Source of the DNA: Clostridium thermosuccinogenes
Lineage (GTDB): Bacteria > Bacillota > Clostridia > Acetivibrionales > DSM-5807
Assembly (NCBI RefSeq): GCF_002896855.1
Contig: NZ_CP021850.1
Coordinates: 1,203,665-1,267,664 of the forward strand
DNA length: 64,000 nucleotides
Direction of reading: 5' to 3'
Part shown: one piece after another, positions 1 through 8,638 of the stretch
How the letters are laid out: each line of letters opens with the position of its first letter
How positions within the stretch are numbered: the stretch's first letter is position 1
The notes under the pieces: generated by a model
What the model was told of the DNA's origin: nothing
Seen by the model: only the letters and a program-made list of their open reading frames with translations
The model's database searches: none
Program-made: the position numbers and the translations under genes

Positions 1-1
1 G

Positions 2-1240
<1,239 letters not shown>

Positions 1241-1276
1241 TGAATTAGGTATTTATAAAAAAACATTAAATATAGG

Positions 1277-1305
1277 TTGACAGAATTAGCATACTATAGT
1301 AAAAT
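1277..1305 (+). promoter_or_regulatory. Sigma-A promoter of tRNA-Lys
   Basis: TTGACA at 1277-1282, a 17-base spacer, and TAAAAT at 1300-1305. It sits between the purA stop and the tRNA about 60 bases downstream, so the tRNA is independently transcribed. Read directly from sequence; start site not mapped. Confidence 0.75.
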
Positions 1306-1364
1306 CTATTCTTGTGTTCGGGAAATAGCAATAAGCATTAAAATCATGCTGTTTCCTGATATTT

Positions 1365-1440
1365 GGGCCATTAGCTCAGTCGGCAGAGCACTTGACTTTT
1401 AATCAAGGTGTCCCGCGTTCGAATCGCGGATGGCTCACCA
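1365..1440 (+). tRNA. tRNA-Lys (anticodon UUU)
   Basis: A 76-nt cloverleaf with encoded 3' CCA. The acceptor arm GGGCCAT pairs with ATGGCTC (one G-U). The anticodon stem CTTGA/TCAAG encloses the loop CTTTTAA, placing the anticodon TTT at 1398-1400. The T arm is CCGCG-TTCGAAT-CGCGG. It has its own promoter upstream and a terminator immediately after, so it is a single-gene transcription unit. Confidence 0.96.
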
Positions 1441-1476
1441 AACCTCTGTAACTCAAAGGGTTGCAGAGGTTTTTTG
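1441..1476 (+). terminator. Rho-independent terminator of tRNA-Lys
   Basis: AACCTCTG pairs with CAGAGGTT, extended inward by TAAC/GTTG, followed by a T run. It begins at the base after the tRNA CCA. Confidence 0.9.
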
Positions 1477-1771
1477 TTTTTAGAGGATTTTATAAGCGCT
1501 TGATTAGGTAATCAGGATGACGGCATTGGCAATGAACAAGACTAGAAAGCAAGGGAAAATTGACTCAGAAAGCATAACAATTGAGTGAGAATTTGATACG
1601 TTTTTTCAGAATATGCAAGTTGAAACCCATCCCCTGCCACTATTGGGTCTTATATTAATGCATTCAAATCTTAAACAATTCTATGCGGGTTTAATATTTA
1701 ATGGCCATATTTTGCTGCATAAATTCAGCCAAAAAAAACTTAAACTAAGGATGATACAAGGAGGAGTTAAA

Positions 1772-1858
1772 ATGGCAAATTTTTTTGCATTGGCGTCCCT
1801 GGCAGTAATACTATTCATAGTAGGCAGAGTTAATGCTGTGGTACTGGAAGATAAATGA
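1772..1858 (+). CDS. 28-residue hydrophobic small protein, unrecognised
   Basis: A strong ribosome site, AAGGAGG at 1758-1764, precedes an ATG giving a 28-residue peptide. It starts MANFFALASLAVILFIVG and ends with the charged tail VLEDK, so it is one membrane span plus a short tail. A longer in-frame start at 1613 exists but lacks a ribosome site. A terminator-like hairpin follows at 1943-1970. A second 22-codon frame (1863-1931, MTLLRSIDKKLG...) lies just after it without a clear ribosome site. I do not recognise a family. The strong initiation signal and single span suggest a real membrane microprotein; function unknown. Confidence 0.55.
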   Translation: MANFFALASLAVILFIVGRVNAVVLEDK

Positions 1859-1942
1859 TTTGATGACTCTCCTCAGAAGTATTGATAAAAAGCTTGGTAA
1901 TCTTAATCCCAATAATCTTAGCAAAGAATAATCGGCATCAAG

Positions 1943-1970
1943 GGAGAGGTTAATATACCTCTCTTATTTT
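1943..1970 (+). terminator. Terminator hairpin after the 28-residue ORF
   Basis: GAGAGGT and ACCTCTC enclose a TAATAT loop and are followed by TTATTTTAT. The T tract is imperfect but the position fits the end of the small-protein transcript. Confidence 0.6.
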
Positions 1971-2019
1971 ATGAATTTTATTTAGGCGTCGCGTGTTCGA
2001 ATAATATATGGTTAAAATA

Positions 2020-2137
2020 AAAAAGGGACATTCCCAAATTGCAGAGAGCAGAAAATAGAATCTTTAGAGCTGTAAAAGCCGTAAAGTGACTTCTGATTTT
2101 CAGCATCGGACCTCTGATTTTTGGGATGTCCCTTTGC
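2020..2137. repeat. Long imperfect palindrome (MITE/REP-like) at the PFOR 3' end
   Basis: AAAGGGACATTCCCAAA near 2025 mirrors TTTGGGATGTCCCTTT near 2120-2135 with one indel. CAGAG/CTCTG and GCAGAAAATAGAA/TTCTGATTTTCAGC extend the pairing inward, so almost the whole 117 bases fold into one arm. It lies just past the PFOR stop and ends in a T or A run in either direction, so it may act as a bidirectional terminator. The GGGACA arm resembles the repeat family found at 10.4-29.7 kb. Confidence 0.65.
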
Positions 2138-2144
2138 TGCTTTA

Positions 2145-5100
2145 CTAGGAGTAATTCGCTTCTGCAAGCCTCTTATAATTTTCATAGCGTTCCTTAGCAT
2201 GCTTTTCTGCCGTATTAAACATTTCCTCCGCTATATCCGGGAATACGTTCATCAGGGATGAGTAGCGTATTTCACTGTGCAGGTATTCCTTGAAGGATTC
2301 CTTAGGCTCTTTGGAATCCAGTATGAAAGGATTTTTGCCCTGCTCTTTAAGCATCGGATTGTAGCGGTACAGATGCCAGTAGCCTGCATCAACAGCCCTT
2401 TTCTCCTGTTTTATGCTGGTTCCCATGCCGGTCTTGATTCCATGGTTAATGCAAGGGGAGTAGGCAATTACCAAAGAAGGACCTTTATAGCTTTCTGCCT
2501 CGATAATGGCTTTGATGGTCTGATTCATATTTGCTCCCATTGCAATTTGCGCCACATAGACATAGCCGTAGCTCATAGCCATCAGGCCGAGATCCTTTTT
2601 CCTGATTTTTTTGCCTGATGCGGCAAATTTGGCAACTGCAGCGGTAGGAGTAGATTTTGAGGACTGTCCCCCTGTGTTGGAGTATACTTCGGTATCCATG
2701 ACGAGGACATTCACATCTTCTCCGGAAGCGAGCACATGGTCCAAGCCTCCGTATCCGATATCGTAAGCCCAACCGTCTCCTCCCAGTATCCATATGGATC
2801 TCTTGTTCAAGAAATCCTTCTTTTCTACAATTTCTTCCAGCACCTGGTTTCCAGCATAGTTTTCATTTTTTAATGCTTCCAGGATTTTTTCGGTAGCTGC
2901 TTTGCATGCTTCGCTTTCATCCATAACGGCCAGCCAGCCGCGGAATGCTTCCTTCAAGTTTTCGCTTATGGGCATGTCCAGAGCCTGTTTCATGAGATCG
3001 GACAGCCTTTCCCTGATTTGCTTCACTCCAAGATACATACCATATCCGAATTCAGCGTTGTCCTCAAACAGGGAATTAGCCCATGCAGGACCTTTACCTT
3101 CCGGTGTTGTGCAATAAGGGAAGGAAGGAGCGCTGGCACTATAGATGGAGGAGCATCCGGTGGCGTTGGCGATCATCATCCTGTCACCAAACAACTGGGT
3201 CAAAAGTTTTACATACGGGGTCTCGCCGCATCCTGGACAAGCTCCGTTGAACTCAAACAGAGGTCTGGCAAACTGGCTTCCTTTCAAAGTGGTCTTGTCC
3301 ATCAAATGGGATTTTTCAGTAACCTTCAGCCCATATTCCCAATTCTCAGCCTGCTTTTCTATCTGCTCCTCTGCCGGTTTCATAATCAAAGCTTTCCCCG
3401 GGGCAGGGCAGACATCCGCGCAGTTGCCGCAGCCGGTACAATCGAGAGGGCTTATCTGAATCCTGTAGCCCAAACCTTCCAGACCTTTGCCGGCTGCAGG
3501 TTTTGTTTCAAAGGTATCCGGGGCATTGTTTTGCTCCTCTTCATTCAAGAGGAGAGCCCGTATTACGGCATGAGGACAGACATAAGCGCACTGGTTGCAT
3601 TGGATGCACTTTTCTATTTGCCATTCAGGCACATATACCGCAATGCCGCGTTTTTCATAGGCGGTGGTGCCAAGAGGGAAGGTGCCGTCCTCCATGCCAT
3701 TGAAAGCGCTAACAGGAAGTTCGTCTCCTTCATGCCTTGCCATAGGTCTCTGTATTTTCTTAACAAAGTCCGGCTCCTCTTTTGCAGGAGGCATATCATC
3801 TTCGGCATTAGCCCAGGATTCCGGTACGTTTACCTTAATGAGGGAAGAAATACCCCTGTCAACGGCCGCTTTGTTCATTTCCACGATTTTTTCGCCCTTT
3901 TTGCCGTAAACTTCCTCTATGGAGTTTTTCAAGTATTTAACGGCATCTTCGATGGGTATGACATTGGCAAGCTTAAAGAAAGCAGCCTGCATTATCATAT
4001 TTATCCTGTTCCCTAGACCTATCTCGCCAGCTATTCCTATTGCGTCGATGACGTAGAAGTTTATGTTATTCCTTGCTATATATCTTTTCATGCTGGCAGG
4101 AAGATGCTCATCCAGTTCGCTTTCCTTCCAGGGACAGTTGAGGACAAAGGTTCCGTTTTTCTTTAGCCCTTTAAGTACGTCAATATTATATATGAAGGAC
4201 CGGTTGTGGCATGCGATATAATCCGCATTGTATACCAGATAAGGAGACCTTATGGGCTTTTTGCCGAAACGCAGGTGTGATACGGTGGAACCGCCGGATT
4301 TTTTACTGTCGTAGGAAAAATAGCCTTGAGCATATAAATTCGTGTTATCGCCTATGATTTTTATTGCCGATTTATTGGCTCCTACCGTACCGTCGGATCC
4401 CAGTCCCCAGAATTTGCAGCTTATCGTTCCTTCAGGAGTTGTGTCTATGATTTCTTCTTCCGGCAGGGAAGTATAAGTCACATCGTCCACAATTCCTATG
4501 GTGAAGCGATCTTTTGGCTTATTGGATTTAAGGTTTTTAAAGACTGCCAGTATCTGGGATGGTCTGGTATCCTTCGAACCAAGGCCATAACGCCCACCTA
4601 TGATATAAGGCTTGTTTTCGGATTTATCAAAAACTTTGACGACATCGAGATATAAGGGTTCTCCTATCGAGCCTGGCTCCTTGGTCCTGTCCAGAACAGC
4701 TATCTTTTTGACTGTGGTAGGCATCACATTCAAAAAGTACTTTTCTGAGAAAGGCCTGTAAAGATGTACCTTGACCATACCGACCTTTTCGCCTTTTTTC
4801 ATAAGATAATCTATCGTTTCCTCTATAGTATCGCATACGGAGCCCATAGCTACGATAACATATTCGGCCTGCTTGTCACCGTAGTAATCAAAGGGATGAT
4901 ATTCCCGGCCGGATATTCTTTTGTATTCCATCATATAGCTTTCAACGATGTCCGGCACTTTGTCATAGAACTTGTTTGAAGCCTCTCTTCCCTGGAAATA
5001 TATATCCGGATTTTGAGCAGTTCCTCTGATAACCGGATGCTCCGGGCTTAATGCTCTGTTTCTGAATTCCTTTAGTGCCTCATAGTCCAATAGTTTTTTA

Positions 5101-5672
5101 ACATCCTCATAGTCGGTAAAGGAAATTTTCTGATACTCATGGGATGTCCTGAAACCATCAAAAAAGTGCAAAAAAGGCACCCTTGACTTGATGGCACTCA
5201 AATGGGCGATATAGGCCATATCTGCTGTTTCCTGCACATTGCTGGAAGCAAGCAGGGCAAAACCAGTCTGGCGGCATGCCATGACATCCTGATGGTCTCC
5301 GAAAATGGAAAGGGCGTGGGTCGCAATAGCCCGGGCACTTACATGAAATACTGCCGGAAGCAGTTCTCCGGCCATTTTATACATATCCGGTATCATAAGC
5401 AGCAGTCCCTGGGAAGCTGTATAGGTGGTGGTGAGAGCGCCGGCCATCAAAGAACCGTGCACCGCTCCTGCAGCACCCGCTTCCGACTGCATTTCCACTA
5501 CCTTTACCGGTTGGCCGAATATATTCTTTTTACCATGAGAAGACCATTCATCAACTCCTTCGGCCATCGGAGAAGATGGAGTGATGGGATAGATGGCAGC
5601 TACTTCGGTAAAAGCATAGGACGCCTGCGCGGCAGCAGCATTGCCATCCATGGTTTTTATAGTTTGTGGCAT
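2145..5672 (-). CDS. nifJ: Pyruvate:ferredoxin (flavodoxin) oxidoreductase, single chain
   Basis: Oxidatively decarboxylates pyruvate with CoA to acetyl-CoA, CO2 and reduced ferredoxin, the central fermentative step of anaerobes. At 1175 residues it has the full homodimeric-type domain order. The N-terminal pyrimidine-binding and gamma-like domains contain YPITPSSPMAE and GDHQDVMACRQTG. Two 4Fe-4S motifs, CIQCNQCAYVC (about residue 690) and CTGCGNCADVC (about 743), follow. The C-terminal TPP domain carries CPGCGETPY, ATGCSSIYSAS, GGDGWAYDIGYGG (about 960) and SNTGGQ. The proximal and distal cluster cysteines are all present. Start chosen at the ATG preceded by AAAGGAGGATT on the reverse strand. 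It is monocistronic and convergent with the upstream small ORF. Gene also called porA/pfor. Confidence 0.97.
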   Translation of the reverse strand: MPQTIKTMDGNAAAAQASYAFTEVAAIYPITPSSPMAEGVDEWSSHGKKNIFGQPVKVVEMQSEAGAAGAVHGSLMAGALTTTYTASQGLLLMIPDMYKMAGELLPAVFHVSARAIATHALSIFGDHQDVMACRQTGFALLASSNVQETADMAYIAHLSAIKSRVPFLHFFDGFRTSHEYQKISFTDYEDVKKLLDYEALKEFRNRALSPEHPVIRGTAQNPDIYFQGREASNKFYDKVPDIVESYMMEYKRISGREYHPFDYYGDKQAEYVIVAMGSVCDTIEETIDYLMKKGEKVGMVKVHLYRPFSEKYFLNVMPTTVKKIAVLDRTKEPGSIGEPLYLDVVKVFDKSENKPYIIGGRYGLGSKDTRPSQILAVFKNLKSNKPKDRFTIGIVDDVTYTSLPEEEIIDTTPEGTISCKFWGLGSDGTVGANKSAIKIIGDNTNLYAQGYFSYDSKKSGGSTVSHLRFGKKPIRSPYLVYNADYIACHNRSFIYNIDVLKGLKKNGTFVLNCPWKESELDEHLPASMKRYIARNNINFYVIDAIGIAGEIGLGNRINMIMQAAFFKLANVIPIEDAVKYLKNSIEEVYGKKGEKIVEMNKAAVDRGISSLIKVNVPESWANAEDDMPPAKEEPDFVKKIQRPMARHEGDELPVSAFNGMEDGTFPLGTTAYEKRGIAVYVPEWQIEKCIQCNQCAYVCPHAVIRALLLNEEEQNNAPDTFETKPAAGKGLEGLGYRIQISPLDCTGCGNCADVCPAPGKALIMKPAEEQIEKQAENWEYGLKVTEKSHLMDKTTLKGSQFARPLFEFNGACPGCGETPYVKLLTQLFGDRMMIANATGCSSIYSASAPSFPYCTTPEGKGPAWANSLFEDNAEFGYGMYLGVKQIRERLSDLMKQALDMPISENLKEAFRGWLAVMDESEACKAATEKILEALKNENYAGNQVLEEIVEKKDFLNKRSIWILGGDGWAYDIGYGGLDHVLASGEDVNVLVMDTEVYSNTGGQSSKSTPTAAVAKFAASGKKIRKKDLGLMAMSYGYVYVAQIAMGANMNQTIKAIIEAESYKGPSLVIAYSPCINHGIKTGMGTSIKQEKRAVDAGYWHLYRYNPMLKEQGKNPFILDSKEPKESFKEYLHSEIRYSSLMNVFPDIAEEMFNTAEKHAKERYENYKRLAEANYS

Positions 5673-5814
5673 ATATAAATCCTCCTTTATTGCGTTGGAT
5701 AATAAATATTATTTCTCTTAAAAGGATAATCATGTATTTACCGAAAGGTTTATATATGCTACAATGTAATTGTGTGTTTTTGATGTAATTTTCAAATATA
5801 GTTATTTTTGCTTA

Positions 5815-5843
5815 TTGACAAATGATCTGTTATATTTTACTAT
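5815..5843 (+). promoter_or_regulatory. Sigma-A promoter of the 36-residue ORF
   Basis: TTGACA at 5815-5820, 17-base spacer, TACTAT at 5838-5843, about 50 bases before the start codon at 5892. Confidence 0.65.
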
Positions 5844-5891
5844 AAACAGGTATATATTATTTTAGAAACTAAAAGCAAAGGAGGTAGGAAC

Positions 5892-6002
5892 ATGTTATAT
5901 ATACTGAATAGTATTCTAAGATTTGAAAACAACAGATCTTCTGATAACAAAATAAAGTTCTTTGTATATAACCCTGCCTCGCTGAAAGACTTTGTGTTTT
6001 AG
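5892..6002 (+). CDS. 36-residue small protein, unrecognised
   Basis: ATG at 5892 is preceded by AAAGGAGGTAGGAAC, a near-perfect ribosome site, and by a consensus promoter. The product starts MLYILNSILRFENNRSS and ends SLKDFVF. It is polar in the middle and has no obvious membrane span or cysteine pair. Two tandem hairpins follow within 100 bases. Having promoter, ribosome site, short frame and terminator together argues for a genuine transcription unit divergent from the PFOR gene. I recognise no family; it could also be a leader peptide whose downstream gene was displaced by the IS200 insertion at about 6160. Confidence 0.5.
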   Translation: MLYILNSILRFENNRSSDNKIKFFVYNPASLKDFVF

Positions 6003-6018
6003 AGATTAACAGAAAGTT

Positions 6019-6096
6019 TAAGGCCGTGGGGTTATAAAAACTCCATGGCCTTTGTTGCTTATGCTAAGGCCACGGAGTTCGCTCTGTGGCCTTTTT
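6019..6096 (+). terminator. Two tandem terminator hairpins
   Basis: First arm: AGGCCGTGG.../CCATGGCCT. Second arm: AAGGCCAC with GTGGCCTT followed by TTTTTG. The second is a canonical intrinsic terminator. Both close the transcript of the 36-residue ORF. Confidence 0.75.
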
Positions 6097-6102
6097 GTTT
6101 AT

Positions 6103-6149
6103 GGGCTTTAGCCTGTTGAGCATGAAGCGAATTTCTCTGCAGAGAAATG
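6103..6149. repeat. Repeat shared with 31813-31860
   Basis: GCCTGTTGAGCATGAAGCG (19 bases) followed after two bases by TTTCTCTGCA occurs here and again near 31822-31850. The flanking stem GCTTTA/TGAAGC (GCTTCA/TGAAGC in the second copy) keeps pairing. Both copies lie beside mobile-element scars. Confidence 0.6.
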
Positions 6150-6207
6150 AGCCATGCGAAACAAAAAACCACCCGCTATGCGGGTGCGGAAACGATTGTT
6201 ATACAAA

Positions 6208-6271
6208 AAATCACCTTTCCGTTATAATAGAGTTGTTCAGGCTACTATCATAACGAGAGGAAAGGTGATTT
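6208..6271 (+). promoter_or_regulatory. Ribosome-site-sequestering hairpin of tnpA
   Basis: AAATCACCTTTCC at 6208-6220 is perfectly complementary to GGAAAGGTGATTT at 6259-6271, which contains the GGAAAGGTG ribosome site of the ATG at 6273. Closing the stem would block initiation, matching the self-limiting control described for IS200. Confidence 0.7.
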
Positions 6272-6272
6272 C

Positions 6273-6728
6273 ATGGCTAACAAAAGCAACGATATGTCAC
6301 ACACAAAATGGATGTGCAAATATCACATCGTCTTTACACCTAAGTATAGACGAAAAATAATTTATAATCAATACAGGGAAAGTATAAGAGATATCATAAA
6401 ACAGCTATGCAGCTATAAGGGAGTAGAAATAATAGAGGGACATCTCATGCCAGATCATATACATATGCTAGTAAGTATACCTCCCAAAATAAGTGTATCA
6501 AGTTTTATGGGATATTTGAAAGGGAAAAGTGCACTCATGATATTTGACAAGCACGCAAATCTTAAATATAAATTCGGAAATCGTCACTTTTGGGCAGAAG
6601 GATATTATGTTAGTACAGTAGGATTAAATGAAGCAACAATTAGAAAATATATACAAGAGCAAGAGAAACACGACATTATGTTAGATAAATTAAGTGTAAA
6701 AGAATATGAGGACCCCTTCAAGGGGTAG
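6273..6728 (+). CDS. tnpA: IS200-type transposase TnpA (Y1 HUH)
   Basis: A single-strand transposase that cuts and joins element ends through a tyrosine-DNA link. At 151 residues it has the usual full length. The HUH metal motif appears as DHIHML (about residue 63). The catalytic tyrosine lies in the C-terminal helix NEATIRKYIQEQEKHD (about residue 129). Conserved N-terminal HTKWMCKYHIVFTPKYRRK and FGNRHFWAEGYYV stretches support the family. Start at the ATG within the sequestered ribosome site. The gene is intact, so the element may be active. The extra upstream start at 6154 is not used because it lacks a ribosome site. Confidence 0.93.
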   Translation: MANKSNDMSHTKWMCKYHIVFTPKYRRKIIYNQYRESIRDIIKQLCSYKGVEIIEGHLMPDHIHMLVSIPPKISVSSFMGYLKGKSALMIFDKHANLKYKFGNRHFWAEGYYVSTVGLNEATIRKYIQEQEKHDIMLDKLSVKEYEDPFKG

Positions 6729-6845
6729 CTGGTAGTACAAACGTCCCTTAAGGGGCGGCGACGAGTTAAGGGCATAGTGGCTTGAACAAAGTGAAAGCCA
6801 GCGTCTTTAGGCGCTGGCCGGTAACATCCCCTTATAGGGGTAGAG
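6711..6845 (+). ncRNA. Structured right-end segment of the IS200 element (possible omega-RNA-like RNA)
   Basis: Between the tnpA stop and the terminal hairpin lie four compact stems: CCCCTTCAAGGGG, CCCTTAAGGGG, GCCAGCG...CGCTGGC and CCCCTTATAGGGG. This is more structure than a minimal IS200 right end needs. It resembles in layout the RNA scaffold at right ends of TnpB-bearing relatives, but no tnpB is present. RNA identity is inference only. Confidence 0.3.
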
Positions 6846-6901
6846 CAAACCACCCGTTGGACGGGTGGTTATGATTTTGTTTCTAAAAAAGGAGGAATCA
6901 T

Positions 6902-8638
6902 ATGAAGAGACTTGCCAGATATATCAGGGGTAATATCTGCTGGTACATAGCAGGAATAACATCATTGGTTGTAGCAATGGCATTGGATATGTTCAACCCT
7001 TACATTGTAAAAGTCATTGTGGACGATGTTATAGCAGCAGGAAAATCGGAACTGCTAAAAGGAGCACTGCTTGCTCTTGCAGGAATAACAGTCGTGCGTA
7101 CCGTACTTGGCTATATCAAGCAGTATGCTTTTGATTACGCCAGTTCAAAAATTGTATTAAAGCTGAGAAAAGATTTGTTTGACCATATACAATCATTATC
7201 CTTTTCATTTTTTGACAGCACAAATACGGGAGAGCTGATGTCGAGGATAAAGGATGATACTGAAAATGTCATGGCCGGAGCAGGTTATGGTATTTCCTTG
7301 TTTATTGAGCAGGTCATATATTTCGTCGTAGCTTCGGTTATGCTCTTTACTCTTAACTGGAAGCTGGCATTAATCAGCGTGCTCATAATGCCCTTTATCG
7401 CTCAGATAGCCGTAAAACTGGAAAAAAAGATAGGTGAGGCTTATGGGCGGCTTAGCGACCAAAGAGCTGTGCTGAATACCACCGCACAGGAAAATATTGC
7501 CGGAGTAAGACTGGTAAAGGCTTTTGCGCGGGAAAAGTATGAAATTAACAAGTTTTTTGAGCAGAATAAGGAAAATTACAGGCTCAATGTGGAACAGGCA
7601 AAGGTGTGGGCGGATTTCTTCCCGAAAATAGAGCTTCTGTCCAATGTAGTTATTGTTCTGGTGACCGGAGTGGGAGGATTTTTCGTCATCGGAGATGAGA
7701 TATCGATAGGAACCCTTGTTGCCTTCACCAACTATGTATACATGCTCATCTGGCCTGTGAGAAGTATCGGATGGATTACGAATGTTCTGGCTCAATGTAA
7801 GGCATCTCTCGCCAAGATAAACAAGATATTTGACGAGAAGCCGGAAATCCGCAGTCCTGAAAATCCGAAAACCCCGGCTAAATTCGAGGGTCATGTGGAA
7901 TTTAAAAATGTTGGTCTGGAATTCGGCGGAGTACCGGTGCTGAAGAACATCAACATCGATGCCAAGCCGGGATCAACCATAGCCATCATGGGTTTGACAG
8001 GCTCGGGAAAAAGCTCCATCATCAACCTGATTGGAAGGTTTTATGACTGCACATCGGGAAGTGTGTGCGTGGACGGAGTTGACGTAAAGGATATGGACCT
8101 GAAAACTCTCAGGGACCAGATAGCGATAGTGATGCAGGATACTTTCCTGTTCTCGGACACAATAGAAGAAAACATAAGGTTTGGATCCAGCAGCTTGTCC
8201 GAAGAAGAGCTGATAAAAGCTTCGGAAGACGCAAAGGTCACCGAGTTTACAGAGCAGATGAAGGATGGCTTTAAGACTGTTGTGGGGGAAAGAGGCATTG
8301 GTTTGTCCGGAGGGCAAAAGCAGAGGATATCAATAGCCAGAGCTCTGTCAAAGGGGCGGAAGATATTGATTCTCGATGATGCCACATCTGCCCTGGATAT
8401 GGAAACCGAATATGAAATACAAAAAGCACTGGAAAGCAGAAAAGGTATGACTAAGTTCATCATTGCCCATAGAATATCGGCAGTCAAAAATGCTGACGAG
8501 ATATTGATAATTGATAACGGTGAGATTGTGGAAAGGGGTAATCACAAGCAGCTCCTTAAGCTCAAGGGCAGATACTATGAGACATACTGCGAGCAGTTTA
8601 ACTGTGCTGAAGATATGCTGGAGGAAGAGGTGGTATAA
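6902..8638 (+). CDS. ABC exporter half-transporter, degenerate-site subunit
   Basis: A 578-residue half-transporter with six N-terminal membrane helices (residues 1-310) and a nucleotide-binding domain. Walker A GLTGSGKSS, Q-loop MQDTFLFS, signature LSGGQKQR and H-loop AHRIS are present. Walker B is ILILDDATSALD, with Asp where the catalytic Glu normally stands. In heterodimeric exporters of the BmrCD/TM287-288 type one subunit carries this substitution. The stop overlaps the next gene's ATG by one base, so the two are translated together and probably form a heterodimer. Substrate cannot be told; multidrug or lipid-like compounds are usual. The start has an AAGGAGG site just after the IS200 right end. 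Confidence 0.93.
   Translation: MKRLARYIRGNICWYIAGITSLVVAMALDMFNPYIVKVIVDDVIAAGKSELLKGALLALAGITVVRTVLGYIKQYAFDYASSKIVLKLRKDLFDHIQSLSFSFFDSTNTGELMSRIKDDTENVMAGAGYGISLFIEQVIYFVVASVMLFTLNWKLALISVLIMPFIAQIAVKLEKKIGEAYGRLSDQRAVLNTTAQENIAGVRLVKAFAREKYEINKFFEQNKENYRLNVEQAKVWADFFPKIELLSNVVIVLVTGVGGFFVIGDEISIGTLVAFTNYVYMLIWPVRSIGWITNVLAQCKASLAKINKIFDEKPEIRSPENPKTPAKFEGHVEFKNVGLEFGGVPVLKNINIDAKPGSTIAIMGLTGSGKSSIINLIGRFYDCTSGSVCVDGVDVKDMDLKTLRDQIAIVMQDTFLFSDTIEENIRFGSSSLSEEELIKASEDAKVTEFTEQMKDGFKTVVGERGIGLSGGQKQRISIARALSKGRKILILDDATSALDMETEYEIQKALESRKGMTKFIIAHRISAVKNADEILIIDNGEIVERGNHKQLLKLKGRYYETYCEQFNCAEDMLEEEVV

Larger units (their letters stand above)
6160..6885 (+). mobile_element. IS200-type element of the IS200/IS605 family
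   Basis: A single tnpA is flanked by subterminal hairpins typical of HUH-transposase elements. The left hairpin CACCCGCTATGCGGGTG is at 6170-6186. The right hairpin AACCACCCGT-TGG-ACGGGTGGTT is at 6848-6870. There are no terminal inverted repeats and no target duplication, as expected. Upstream of tnpA a 13-bp stem (6208-6220 with 6259-6271) pairs across the ribosome site, an arrangement known to repress IS200 transposase translation. Exact ends are estimated to within about 15 bases. The element sits directly before the ribosome site of the ABC exporter operon. Confidence 0.85.

Noticed and set aside
1513-1590. Small frame MTALAMNKTRKQ...
   Set aside because: No ribosome site and no supporting signals.
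3018-4016. 332-residue frame on the forward strand
   Set aside because: Lies wholly opposite the PFOR gene, has no ribosome site and reads as Cys/Phe-rich antisense; a shadow of PFOR codon bias.
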